Shown one piece after another: positions 1 to 11,339 of a DNA stretch of 28,683 bases. The position numbers were made by a program, and so were the translations under genes. The DNA is taken from NCBI GenBank assembly GCA_024220525.1, contig JAMYWO010000232.1:35295-63977 (forward strand). The letters are read 5' to 3'. The stretch's first letter is position 1; each line of letters begins with the position of its first letter. The notes under the pieces are model-generated. The model had not been told where the DNA came from. It saw only the letters and a program-made list of their open reading frames with translations, and ran no database searches. This DNA is from Cochliopodium minus (lineage: Eukaryota > Discosea > Himatismenida > Cochliopodiidae).

Positions 1-1
1 G

Positions 2-919
2 TTCATCAATACTTATTTCATACTTGATAATTCAAATAAAATTTCTATATTTGCAGCCACATCAACAAATTCATATTTATTGGCTCCAAAAGATAACAAT
101 CAACAAGATTATCAAACAATTAAAACTCAAATCTTGGAAAATATAAAACATATGAATATGACAGAACAAAATGGTAAATATCTTGATAAATAATCTTCTC
201 AATTCTTTATTCATACATTTATTTTGAAGAACCAAAAAAATCATTGAAAATATCCTCTGCATTATCAAATTGTCTTTGTTGTAAGTTAATCATAATTTTT
301 TTTTTTTTGTGAATTCATTTATCAATAAAAAATTAAAGTCTTAAACAAACAAATAAAAGAAAATCCAAACAAAAAATTGAGACCCAGAATATTGATCATA
401 TCAGTATCACCTGACTCTCCTGAACAATACATACCATTTATGAACTGTATCTTTTCATCACAAAAGCTAAAAGTGATCATAGACTCAATTTTTTTGGGAG
501 AAAAAGGTAAATACAGTTGTTCATACTTGGAACAAGCTTCACACATTACTGGAGGAATTTTCTTAAGGCCAGAACATCAACAAAATCTTTCTCAATACTT
601 GGTGGTAAAAAAAAAAAGAATTAAATTTAAATTGTTTATGATTTTAGTCTCTTTTTTTGACTGATGAACATACGAGAAAATTTTTGAAAGTTCCTTCTCC
701 TACTAAAGTCAACTATGAACCTTCTTGTTTTTGTTGCCACAAGCAAGTTCCTTCTGGTTTGGCTTACACTTGTTCGGTTTGTTTATCGAGTAACTCCTCT
801 TTCATTTAAATATTTTTTGAGATTTATTCTTTCTTTTTTTTTTTTCTTTAGTTTATTGTAAACCTGTCTCTTCTTGTATGATATGTCATTCTAAATTTGA
901 ACTCCCCAAAATTAATTAA
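2..919 (+). CDS. tfb4: TFIIH subunit Tfb4/p34 (GTF2H3-like), 5' partial
   Basis: Exons 2-173, 230-280, 339-604, 648-789, 852-919; all phases match and the stop is TAA at 917-919. The 5' part lies outside the window. The visible protein follows the Tfb4/p34 family in order: a vWA-like segment (DNSNKISIFAAT, then KSLKISSALSNCLC), the core RPRILIISVSPDSPEQYIPF, the SYLEQASHITGGIFLRPEH block, then a C-terminal cysteine-rich zinc module (CFCCHK, YTCSVC, YCKP, CMICHSKF). In known eukaryotes this subunit is part of the TFIIH core with p44 and acts in transcription initiation and nucleotide excision repair in the nucleus. Introns are 43-62 bases. The next gene begins only about 58 bases downstream. 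The family assignment is confident; exact splice sites are inferred. Confidence 0.93.
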
Positions 920-977
920 ACATCAAAATTTAAAGAAAAAAAAAATTGAAATAATTATTTTGTTGATTTGTTTTCAC

Positions 978-2172
978 ATGACAACATTTGTTTATAAGTC
1001 CAATATCAATGGTTTTCCTGAGAATATCTCTCCTGCCAATTTTTGGTCTTCAAGATTATCTTTCTTGGCAGAGAAGGAATTATGTTTTGCATCTGGTAAT
1101 CAAATCTATCAATTTGCTGTAAGTATCACCCGAATTATATGCTCAAATTTGATCCTATTTTTTTCAAATATCTTAAAATTTTCTCAAATATATTTATTCT
1201 TTTCAAATTTTTACCTATTTAAATTATGGATTTCAGTTTGATACACCCAAAAAAGAATCACAACTCAATGATAAGCTTATATATTCAAATGAAATAAAAT
1301 TATCACCTTTAAATATCATCAAAACGAAACTCGAAGAAATACAAATGTTAGATACAGACATAAAATCAAAGAGAATAAATGCAATTGATAGTTTTGGAAA
1401 TATCTCCATTTTCAACGATAAATATGAAAATATTTTCAATTACAAAAATGATAATGTAAAGTTGGGTTCAAATGGGTGGTCTGGTGTGAAAATACATCCA
1501 AACGATCCGAAGGAATTTTGTTCTGCATCATTTTTCGACAAAACAATCACATTATTCAACAATGATAAGTTTGATAGAAAAATAAATTGCATAGGGAATC
1601 CCACCTCGATCAATTATATAATAAACAACAACCTAAATCTTATCTGCACAACAGAAGATTCACATATCTGTTTGTGGGACACAAAACAAAAGAATCCATT
1701 GATCAAAAGACTATATGTAAGCCAAGAAAGATTGCTCACAACCTCCTTCAGAGGGAATATGTTAGCCACAGCAGGAGAATCAAGATCCGCCTACATAATA
1801 GATTCATCAACTTGGACCCTATCAGATGTATGGTCTAACTGCTCCAAATACGAAATCACCTCTATTGAATTCGCCAAAGATAACGATTCTCTTTTGTATG
1901 TGAGTGGTCTCAATTCTGAGATCCTTTGTGGTTCTTGGAGAAACAAAAAAGGCATGCCCAAAAGAAGATTGAAAGAGAGGAACAAAAGTTTCAAGGCTGA
2001 TTCCAACTGGCTTGGCATCCAGCAATCTCTCCTCTCTGGCTTTTTGGCTGGCATCTCTGAATCTGGCAATTTGTATGTTCTCGAGAATCCTCAGCATTTG
2101 GAACAAGGTAATCAAGAGGAAGAGGAATCTCCCCAAAAAACTAACAAAAAGAATAAATCCAAAAATAATTGA
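978..2172 (+). CDS. WD40-like beta-propeller protein, family not identified
   Basis: Two exons, 978-1118 and 1237-2172, give about 358 aa. The ATG at 978 is the first in-frame start after the Tfb4 stop; the stop is TGA. WD-like blades are visible: WSGVKIHPNDPKEFCSASFF followed by DKTITLF, then LICTTEDSHICLWD (a good WD dipeptide repeat), then NMLATAGESRSAYIIDSSTW and ITSIEFAKDNDSLLYVSG. The C-terminus is a charged Glu/Lys/Asn-rich tail after about residue 330. No catalytic domain is seen. Such propellers act as scaffolds in many complexes. I considered WDR73, WDR74 and Nup37 and could not match any of them convincingly, so no function is assigned. Confidence 0.75.
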
Positions 2173-2327
2173 ACTCTTTTTCTTTTGATCTATTTATCTT
2201 CAATAATGTTTGTTTATAAAATTCATCTTTCTTTTTTTCTAATTATTTGTCTCCCGCCGAAAATACATATTTTTTTTTTTGATCGTTATTTTTTTTTTTT
2301 CATCTCTTCAAAAACATAAAATAAAAA

Positions 2328-4166
2328 ATGGAGCACAAACAAAACAAAGAGAATTTCTCTTCCAATTATGTCATCAATGATAAATTGAAAGGATTATTGA
2401 ATTTAAAGTCGAATATAATATTAACTGAAAAAAATAATAATCTCGTTAGTGATAACAAAAAGCCTCCCTTGGTTAAGACCATTTCTTTTAATAGAAAGAT
2501 AAAAGAAAAGGAAGAGGTTTTGAATAGATCATCTACCCTTAGAATCTCATCCAAAAGAAAAATCATCGATACTTCTAACGATGAGAATTTATTGAATAGA
2601 GATGAAATCAAAAGATCCAAGAAAAAAGCCCATTTCTACGAATCCATAAACTTGTATATCAAATTTTTCTTTTAATTGGATTAATTCATTTTTTTTTTTT
2701 ATTCAATTAGACCTTTCATCAATGATGATTTCAGTATGAATCCCATAAAAGAAAAGAAGACAACTATTTTGTCTTGCATTACTAATGAATGGATCATTGA
2801 GTCTTTGTTGAATCAAAACCTCACAGAACCAGACTTACTTCTATCCTCTTCATGCTTTAATTCTAATTTACAAAACATCTCCTTCGTAACCAATTTTTCA
2901 AAATCTTCTGATAAAGTCACAAACTATATTGCAGTTACACAAAACAAGAAACTAGTCACTATTTCTCTCCTTGTTCAAGAAAACAACTCTTTTTCTCAAA
3001 ACAAAAACAGTTTCATTTCAATCATAAACACAGAAAATACAGAAAATAAAATCATTCTAAACGTAGAAACTAAGAAAAACAAATTATTTCCTTCAACAAA
3101 ACAAATTACAAAGTAAGATTATTTATTTATTTGTACTAAATGATAAATTATTTTAAAGATCTATGTTTGTCTCGCTTGGACTAAAGTTGACACATATCAA
3201 AAAAATGAGCACAAAACCACATGTCTCACAAAAACTAATTGATATAGAAAAAACAATACACGAGAATAAATTTAAGGTTCATGATTTTAACCCATTATTT
3301 TAGGTTAATTCTTATTTTTTAGTTTGGTCTATTATATTGTAAAAATAATCAAATCAATGAAAATGAAATGTTTTCAAACAATGAAGATGATTCGAGTGAA
3401 GAATGGAAAGAATTTGTAACAACAATGAATATTTTTTAGTTTCTTTTTGCTAAAAATTTTTTTTTAATATTAGTGTGAATTTTTAGGCAAAAAAATAGAA
3501 TTAAAAGGATTCAATGGTTATTCAGGTGGGTTGGATCTAACGAATGGGACCACAGGAGATCATTCTATTCATGCTAAAATATTAGATTTTGAAATCATGT
3601 TCCATGTTTCAACTCTTTTACCATTTGACGATGACCCTCAACAACTGGAAAGAAAGAGACACTTGGGAAATGATGTAGTTTGTATTATTTTCAGAGATTC
3701 TAATTGTACAGGAAGCTATGATTGTAAAACAGGTGATATTTTTTATTCGTATTTTTATTATTTTGAACCTTTTCTTTTGTTCTTTTCTTATTGTTTCAGT
3801 CGAATCTGAATACAACCAAATTCTGGTGGTTGTTCAACCTGAGAAAAAAATTAAAACCAACATGAAAACTCAATACAGAGTTGATATTGCCTACAGAAAC
3901 TCTATCCCAAACTTTGAACCAAAAATTCCAAAAAATCTTGGATCTTTCCAAAAAGATACCAGCTTCAGAAATTTTTTGTTATCTAAATTAATAAATGGTA
4001 AAGAAAGTTTTTATTTTTCTCATTTAACATTATTTACGTTTGTTTAAAAGGAGAAAGGAATTGTTACGAATCTTCTTTTGCAGAACAGGTCACCAGGACA
4101 AGGAGAGAAATTCTCAAGTACTTAAAAAATATTGAAGTAAAAGGAAACAGTGATAATAAGAAATAG
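2328..4166 (+). CDS. Rap/Ran-GAP domain protein (Rap1GAP-like)
   Basis: Seven exons: 2328-2653, 2711-3112, 3159-3276, 3323-3415, 3474-3732, 3800-3997, 4051-4166. They total 1512 nt, giving 503 aa. Residues 1 to about 230 are low-complexity, Lys/Asn/Ser-rich. A Rap-GAP domain runs from about residue 283 (FGLLYCKNNQINENEMFSNN) through EFLGKKIELKGF, EIMFHVSTLLPF, KRHLGNDVVCIIF and ILVVVQPEK to SFRNFLLSKLING and the final helix. The Asn in HLGND (about N379) matches the catalytic Asn-thumb position of Rap1GAP, so GTPase-activating activity on a Rap/Rheb-type GTPase is plausible. The intron before CEFLGKKIE is set by phase: ending at the AG at 3472-3473 gives an open frame, while the later AG at 3485-3486 leads to a stop. 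Confidence 0.9.
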
Positions 4167-4529
4167 ATTTTTAAAAAAAATTAAAAATTCAGAAACCATT
4201 TCTGCTAAAATGATGACCAAATATTGGAATTCATAAAATATTATTTTATATGGAATTATTTTTCATATTCAAACAAAGCAAAATATTTTCATAGGGATTT
4301 TATAAAATTTTTTTTTTCATCAATAATTAGTAAGATTGCTTTATTCAAATAAAATCTGTCGAAAGAAAGATTTGATCTTTTTATTTTGGTACTCAATAAC
4401 TTATAAAAAGAAAAGTATACTTTGATTATAAAATAAAAAAAAAAATAATAATAAAAAAAAATCTCTTTCAATTGGTGACATACCAAGAGAAAATTAACAT
4501 CAAATTTAAAAATAAAAAGATAAACAGAA
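4167..4529. other. AT-rich intergenic spacer
   Basis: No coding exon with consistent splice phase was found. An imperfect inverted repeat around 4226-4258 (AATTCATAAAATA pairing with a later TATTTTATATGGAATT) could form a weak hairpin or simply reflect AT composition. It lies between the RapGAP stop and the start of the EF-hand kinase. Confidence 0.5.
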
Positions 4530-7195
4530 ATGGGGAATTCCGGTCAAAATGGACATAATCATCACAATAATGAAATATGTGATGTTCCTTATAAAAAATT
4601 GAACAAACATACAAACTGTAAACAATTAAAACTAATTCAATATATAATTTGCATCTTTGATTTATTTAAAGGGAAGAAAAAAATTATTTAAATTTATTTT
4701 TAAAATATATTTCTCAATATTTTAGAAAATTTTTTTATATTATATCACTCTATCCCTTCATTCAAAGTTTTTAAAAACTCATTATCAAATATTTCTCCAT
4801 ATTTATACCTAAAAAAAAAGAAAAGAATTAAAATATCACATAACATTCAAAATTCCAAATAAAACTTTCCTTTCAATAAAATATTCATCTCATTTGGAAA
4901 ATATAGTTTCTCAAGATCAAATAGATTTATTGAAGAAAAGATTTTGTCAATTATACCCATCATATATTTTGGGAGGAGGCTTGGACAAGGATGAATTTTC
5001 CAGATTGTTTGCATTGCCACCTAGCGAGATCACTGATGTTATCTTTAAGTTCTTTGATGTTGATAAAAATGGAGTTGTCACTTTTAAAGAATTGATTGCA
5101 ACATTATCCATTTGTTCTTTGGGATCATTGGATGAAAAATTGCATTGTAAAATTAAAAAATTAAAAAAAAAATTTTTTTTCATTTTCAGCAAAAAAAAAT
5201 ACATTTAATTACCAAAGATTTTTGCTTCCAAAATAGGATAAATTCAAAACATTTTTTATTTCTCAAAATAAATTCCATAATATTTGCATATATTTTTAAA
5301 TACGAGAATTTTGGAAATAAATCAATATCTTACAAAAATAATTTTGATATAAATAGAATAATCCAATTCTAATAAGTTAAATCAAAAGATTTTATTCATA
5401 TTTCAAAAATATAATATAGTTCTTTACAATTTATGGGATTTCAAAGAGCAAGGATTCATTTCCAAAAAAGAGATGGAGACGATGATTAGATTCATAACCA
5501 AATTGGCGGCTCAACTTCAAGATAATGGAGACATTTCGATCCAAAAGCTTGGAACATCAATCAGCATCCTTAGTGATCCCAAAAAGGTTTTGAAGGAGAC
5601 AGATAATCCAGTCAAAATCTATCCTATCAATAAATCTCCTGAATTCACTCATATTGGTGATCATCCCACTATGGAGGTCGATCAAATCAACATTTTGGTT
5701 GATAAACTGTATGAAGAGGCAGATACCAAGCATGATGGAAAAATCACTTTCAAAATGTAAGATATTCCAAATTGCCATCCTTTTATCTCCTTCAATTAAA
5801 ATCTCTTTTTTTTTTTTTGATTTAGGTTCAAGGAATGGAGCAAAAAGACCCCACAAATCATCAGTTTCTTATCTATTTTTGACAATTTCGTGCAAGATTC
5901 TATCCGTGAAAAGCCTCAAGGAAAGAGATTATCTGTAACATTTTCTTTTTTTTTCTTTTCATTAAATTTTTTAACAAAATTTTCCCCAGAAAATCACAGA
6001 AGGATCTTCAAGCGGAGCAACACCACCAAGATCCAACTTCTTGTCGATGGAGCTCATAAAAAAAGTTATGCTGAATGAACTTACGATACTCCAAAAAGTA
6101 GGAGAAGGAGGATTCAGTAATGTCTACTTAGTGACCCACCCCGTTTTTCCTTCTTTCCACTTTGCTTTGAAACGTATCCCAAAGGAAAAACTTGTTAAAG
6201 ACAAGATGTTTCGTCAGGCCAGAAGTGAGAAAAAAGCTTTGATGAAAATAGAACATCCTCTCATTCTGAAAGTGTAATAACTTTTTATTTTTTTAAAAAA
6301 CTTTTTTTTTTAAAACTTTTTTTAAAAGATACTCTTCTTTTCACGATTTGGATTCTGTTTATTTGTTGGCGGAATTTGTTTGTGGTGGAGACTTGGCAGA
6401 GAGATTAAAAGAAAAAAAACAGTTCACAGTAGCTGCAACAAAGTTTTATGCTGCGGAAATAGTTATCGTTCTAGAGTACTTTAGGAAGATCCGGTTCGTA
6501 CATCGTGACATGAAGCTTGAAAACATTTTGATAGACAGCACAGGTCATATTAAAGTAATGTCTTTTTCCTAAAAAATTTTATTTATTTTAATGTATTTAC
6601 AAAGTTTTTTAAAATTAAAAGGTTTCCGACTTTGGTTTTTCAACATACTTGAATGGTGGAGATAAAGTGTATACTATTTGTGGCACTAGGAACTATATGG
6701 CACCTGAGGTCATTGAATCAGGGGACATTGGATATGACTTTAGTTGTGACTTGTGGTCTTTGGGTATCATGATTTATGAAATGATTGTTGGTGTTCCACC
6801 TTTTTATGACAAGAACAGGAATGCCATCTTCAAAAATATACTCAATAACAAAGTTCTGTAATAATCTTTTTATTTTCATTTTTAATTAATTATATTTCTT
6901 TTTTTTTTTCAATAGCTTCCCTGAAGAATGCCACTTTGACCACCCCACCATCATATTAATTTCCAAACTTTTGGAAAAGAGACCTTCACAAAGATTGGGT
7001 TACTCTGACATTTCTGACTTGAAAGAACACGTTTGGTTCGAGGAGATTCACTGGGAAGGTCATATTGAAGGAGATCATGTTGTCCCTCCCTACATCCCTA
7101 TTTTAGAGATTGAAGTCGACGAGGATCTAAAGAAGAATGGACTTGCCAAGTTTAAAGTTCCTGATAATTATGACAAACTTTTTACTGATTTTTAA
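4530..7195 (+). CDS. EF-hand (NCS/calcineurin-B-like) module fused to PKA-like AGC kinase
   Basis: Eight exons: 4530-4617, 4907-5146, 5420-5756, 5826-5934, 5990-6273, 6329-6554, 6622-6857, 6916-7195. They total 1800 nt, giving 599 aa. The N-terminus MGNSG is a potential N-myristoylation site. Residues about 28-245 resemble neuronal calcium sensor/CBL proteins: one canonical EF loop (DVDKNGVVTFKE), then SLDEKLHFLYNLWD and degenerate loops DFKEQGFISKKE and DTKHDGKITFKM. Residues about 275-599 are an AGC kinase: GEGGFSNV loop (G296), ALK lysine K319, HRD aspartate D413, DFG aspartate D431, T-loop Thr T446 in YTICGT, APE. The protein ends in FTDF, like the FTEF C-terminus of PKA. Calcium-controlled, membrane-associated kinase activity is inferred. 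The first two introns (289 and 273 bases) are much longer than those in the kinase part (55-69). Confidence 0.9.
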
Positions 7196-7557
7196 CCCCT
7201 CTTTTTTTTCTTCCTCCATTTTTTTTTTTCATTTGAAATAAAAAAAATTATTTATAATTGGTTGCCTTTCAATATATCTTTTTTGATTTTTCTTCATACC
7301 CCTTTAGATTTTATTTTCATTTTTAATTTATAATAATTAAAAATTAAAGCGAAATAAAATCTTTATAAACCAAATCACACTGATTATTCTTAAAGTAAAG
7401 AAATTGTATCCTTTTTATCCTTGTTTTATTTGTAATAAAGGAAAATATTAAATATATTTTCTTTCATAAAATTTAAAAATTATAAAATGAAAAATAAAAA
7501 AAAAACACAACCCTTCAAAAAAACCAATAAATTTCTAAACTTACCATAACATTAAAA
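7196..7557. other. AT-rich intergenic spacer
   Basis: It holds the 3' flank of the EF-hand kinase gene and the presumed promoter of the next gene. Only T- and A-rich runs are seen, with no exon, RNA gene or clear repeat. Confidence 0.5.
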
Positions 7558-8581
7558 ATGAATAACCAAAAGGTAATTTTAAATTTTTTTGAAGATTAAG
7601 ATTAATATTTCTTCATTTTATTAACAAATTCATTTTATAAATTTTTTGATAAATTTTCACCTAAAAAATATATTTTTTAAAAGAATGAAAATACTTCAAA
7701 TTCAACCCAAGAAATTACCTTTTTTAAAACATATGAATCTATTCTCAATGGAACTCCCAATGTTGGTAATATATTAAATTTAAATTTTTTAATTTCATTT
7801 TTTCATTTTCTTTCATTTATCTCCAGAAATGCCAAATGAATTGAATTCTGTTCTCAAATTAAGATCCGGAGATAATTTGAAAAGATTATTATCTATCATA
7901 GATAGATATATCAAAGAAATTGAAAAAAATGAAAGAAAGAGAAGAGGAAAAAATAAGTGGATATCTTTCAAAGATGGATTACTAGAAGCAATAAAGGAAG
8001 ATAAAATCAATATCTATTTGGAAAAGACTCATATCTTTTTAAAGATTCAAAAGGAAGAGATGGATCACATTAATGATTTCAAATATTTCAATTTCCTAGT
8101 TTTTACGAAAGAAAAGTTCAAGGACAATCCATTGATTACATCTATTAAAGAAATATTCTGTGTTGACAAGAAATCCCACAAGATTTTATTTGTTGACTTT
8201 GGCCTATTAAACCAAGAACTCAACAAGACAAAAAACAAAAAAACAAAGTTGAGCATAGAAAGCAACATTAATGATTCGTCTAGTACTATAATTTTAGTGA
8301 ACTCACCACCAAATTCTCCAACCAACCCTTCTCTTTTTCAAGATGCTCAGATCCCTAATTCCCCCATTTTTCAAAATCCTTCTAATTTTTCTTCTCCTCA
8401 AAATTTTCAAGAAAGTGAAATACAGAATGCAAAAAAGAGAAAGTTAGAAGAAAAAGAAGATTTCCCAAGTCCAAAGCAGTTCAATAATGATGACTTTGAT
8501 TTTGAGGATATCTTTAAGCAAGATTCTCAACCATCATTAACTCTCAATGAAATGGAAGAAGAATTGTTTAATTCTCTTTAA
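7558..8581 (+). CDS. Unrecognised protein with SP-rich, acidic C-terminus
   Basis: Three exons, 7558-7572, 7684-7765 and 7827-8581, total 852 nt and give 283 aa. The first exon is only 15 nt (MNNQK). Residues about 15-160 look like a folded region, mixed helix and strand by composition (LRSGDNLKRLLSIIDRYIKE, KWISFKDGLLEAIKED, ITSIKEIFCVDKKSHKILF). Residues 175-265 are rich in Asn, Ser and Pro with repeated S-P sites (NSPPNSPTNPS, PNSPIF, FSSPQ, PSPKQF), a basic KKRK that could be a nuclear signal, and an acidic patch DDFDFEDIFKQD. The tail resembles regulated or activation-type nuclear regions, but that is only composition. I do not recognise the family. Confidence 0.7.
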
Positions 8582-8729
8582 AGTTTTGTTGATCAAAAAT
8601 GAATGAATAAAATTTATTTTCTTTTAACTTGAAATGGCTATCAACTCTTATTTCTATAACTGAAGACAAAGAACTTTAAATCAGAATATAATTAATTTTT
8701 TAAAAAAATTTTTTTTTGTTTAATTTATT

Positions 8730-10492
8730 TCATTTGTTGGAAAGAACAATCTCATTGCGAGCATGAGAAATGAGCTTGTGTAACTTTTTGACCCAACTCT
8801 CCTTCTCCTGCAAAGTTTCGCAATAAAAAATGAGACGTTTAGTGTCACTATCAAAGATTTGGAAAGAAGGTTTGTTAGGGACATCAAGAAGAACACAAAA
8901 TTCAATGGGGAATACATAAATTAAATTTTCAAATTTTTTCTTTGAAGTTATTAAGATCATGTCCGTCATCAGATAGACCCCTCTCTTTTTGGGAGTTGTG
9001 TATTTGTCTTGGTCTTGTTTTTGTGAGACAAGGAGAAGGTTTGACATTGCCACTCTTCTGTTGTTCACTGCCAATTTCACTAGCGGATCTAAAAAATTAA
9101 AAATTAAAAAATAAAATTCAAAAATAATACAATAAAATTAAAATTAAAAATTAAATAAAAAAATAAAATAAAATTAGTGAAAAAAAATTAAATTGGTGAA
9201 AAAAAAATTGATTGAAAAATAAAAAATTTTAAAATTTTATAAGAAAATTTTTTTCTTTCTTTACCTCTGTGCCAATTAAGAGTACTCTCAATTTCGAGAA
9301 TTCTCATTTTGTTGTCTTCTATGAAAAGTTGGTTATCGATTTTGTTGACAGTTTCTTCCATTTCTTTGAGTGATTTGGAAAGGAGTTCTTTAGCAGGTTC
9401 TGTGTTAAGGTTTTCGATCATTGCTAACAAAAAAAAATAAAATTTAAAATAAAATTAATAAATAATAAAATTAATTTAATTAAAAATGTTTAAAATTTTG
9501 GATTACCTTTTATCAAAAGTGGATATTTACCTATGTAAAGTTCAAAATTTATTTCATCAAAATTTTTCAAAAAATAAATACAAATAAATCAAGAAAAATA
9601 AAATAAAAATAAATAATAAAAAAATAAACAAAAATAAAAATAAAAAAAATTATGAAATAAAAAAATAGTTAAAAATAAATAATAAAAAAAGTAATTTTAA
9701 AAAATCAAAATAAATTAACAAAAATAAGTAATAAATAATTAAACGATTTTTTTTTTTTTTTACAAATTCTTTGGACAGGCTTGATCAAAAAAGATTTCAT
9801 AGAAAGGCTCCTCAAAGAAGTGTTCTTGGCCACCTCGTTCAAAAAATTGACAAACTTCTTATTGGTTTGAACTAACTCATCAATGGTGGTTCTTCCAGTA
9901 GATTGTCTCGCACAATAAGCCAAAAAAATCTTAAAAAAAATTTTTTTGAATGAAATAAATATTTGAAATTAAAAAATAAAAAATAAGCCAAAAAATTAAA
10001 TAAATTTAAAGTAAATTAAAATAAAAATAAATATTTTAAAATTTAAATTAAATGATTTAAAAAATTAAATATTTGTTCTGAATTACAATTTATTTAAAAT
10101 TGATAATTAAATTATATTGTAAAAAGAAATGAAATTAAATAAATCAAAATAGTCTAATGAAAAAACACAATAAAATAAAATTCATTAAAAATTTAGAACA
10201 AAAAAAGATAAGAGAAATTTATTTTTTAAAATAATAAACAAAAAATATTTCTTTTTAAAAATAATAAACAAAAAATAATTATAAATATTAATTGAAAAAA
10301 AAATACTTTAGAAAATTTTTCGGAGACACTCAAGAAAATTTTTCCGTAATTCTTTTCTTCGAGGGGCTTTTGTTTTTCGATTTCGAGGAGGGTGAGGAAA
10401 TGCAGGTTCAGTTTGTAGATCTCTTCGATGTTAGCAAAAATTTGGAAGATTTCGTGAGGGCTTAGGACTGTCAGAAGAGGTGTTCTGAAAAG
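8730..10492 (-). CDS. RhoGEF (DH-PH), 5' truncated
   Basis: Exons in transcript order: 10307-10492, 9764-9929, 9507-9530, 9265-9423, 8730-9088. They give 297 aa, starting mid-domain after an acceptor site. The DH domain is clear: TPLLTVLSPHEIFQIFANIE, then TTIDELVQTNKKFVNFL and FLIKPVQRICKYPLLIKAM, a classic CR3 signature. A PH domain follows (RRVAMSNLLLVSQKQDQDKY, GVYLMTDMILITSKKK, KPSFQIFDSDTKRLIFYC, EKESWVKKLHKLISHARNEI). Family members activate Rho/Rac GTPases. The N-terminal DH helix (CR1) is absent. Immediately upstream in transcript direction is an AT-only tract without exons, so the gene is broken there or the assembly has lost sequence. A 24-nt microexon encodes most of CKYPLLIK. Introns (83-377 bases) are longer than in the plus-strand genes. 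Confidence 0.87.
9507..9530 (-). other. 24-nt microexon in RhoGEF CR3 motif
   Basis: The flanks are ATAG before and GTAATC after on the minus strand. It completes TGT and adds KYPLLIK, joining PVQRI to AMIENLN. Without it the invariant CKYPLL core of DH domains would be missing, which supports the exon strongly. Confidence 0.8.
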
Positions 10493-10576
10493 CTGTATAA
10501 AAAGATAAATTTTAAAAAAAAAATAAAAAATTTTGAAAGCAAAAATATTCACTTTAATTGAAAAAATATTGATCAA

Positions 10577-10922
10577 ATTTTTGTTTTGGATTTATTTTAT
10601 AAATTTTTGATTTTGATTAATTTATTTTATTAATGTAATATTTTTGATTTTGATTGATTTTTATTTTTTATTTTTACATTTAATTAATTTTTTATTTTTA
10701 AATTATTTTATTAATGTATTATTTTTCATTTTTCATTATTTTTTATTTTTATATTTAATTAAATTATTTTTTATTTTTATATTCAATTAAATTATTTTTT
10801 ATTTTTATATTTAATTAAATTATTTTTTATTTTTTATTTTTTATTTTTTATTTTTTATTTTTTATTTTTCATTTTTTTTATTTTTTATTTTTTATTTTTA
10901 TTTTTATTTTTATTTTTTTTTT
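10577..10922. repeat. AT-only low-complexity tract with tandem repeats
   Basis: About 345 bases are almost entirely A and T. Three consecutive 28-base units start at 10745, 10773 and 10801 (ATTTTTATATTTAATTAA then ATTATTTTTT; the second unit has one T-to-C change). They are followed by ATTTTTT-type 7-base repeats to about 10900. No exon is seen on either strand. Both flanking genes run outward from this tract and both lack their 5' ends. Confidence 0.8.
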
Positions 10923-10924
10923 AG

Positions 10925-11281
10925 TTACAACAATTAAAGGATGTAACATAGAATCAACTTCTGCCAAAACTCAAAACACTTTGTCTGTCAGTTTAAGTGC
11001 AGTAGGAAAGAAAAGTTGTTACTCTTCTGGTTTGAGCACAGGTGCAATCATCGGAATTGTTTTAGCTGTAAAATATTAATTTTACTTTACTTAATTTTAA
11101 TATTTTTATTTTAATATTTTTATTTTTATTTTTTGTTTGTTATTTTTTTTTAATTTTATTTTTTCAATTTTTTTAGTGTGTTTTTGGAACTATTGTTGTT
11201 GTTGTTTTATCTTTGTTTATTGTGAAAAAAATTGCTGGTGCAAGAGCTCAAGAATTTGCTAATGATCACAAAAGAAATTAA
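10925..11281 (+). CDS. Single-pass membrane protein C-terminus, 5' truncated
   Basis: Exons 10925-11067 and 11177-11281 give about 82 aa after an acceptor site. The extracellular-type stretch IKGCNIESTSAKTQNTLSVS has two visible cysteines in the fragment (KGC, KSC). It is followed by one transmembrane helix spanning the splice junction, GAIIGIVLACVFGTIVVVVL, and a short basic tail KKIAGARAQEFANDHKRN. This looks like the C-terminus of a type I surface protein with Gly at the start of the helix. No start codon or signal peptide exon is present: upstream is the AT-only tract and then opposite-strand RhoGEF. It converges tail-to-tail with the RhoGAP gene, with a 58-base gap. The family is unknown. 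Confidence 0.7.
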
Positions 11282-11339
11282 AAAGAAAAAAAAAAAGATT
11301 TTTTTTTAAACAAGTTTTTCTAAAAATTTTTTTTTTCTT

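Noticed and set aside
3487-3490. Acceptor AG at 3485-3486 for the RapGAP exon
   Set aside because: It leads straight to a stop; the upstream AG at 3472-3473 gives CEFLGKKIELKGF, the family sequence.
4289-4486. Minus-strand open frame in the spacer before the EF-hand kinase
   Set aside because: Phe/Tyr/Lys-only composition from AT runs, with no splice partners or motif.
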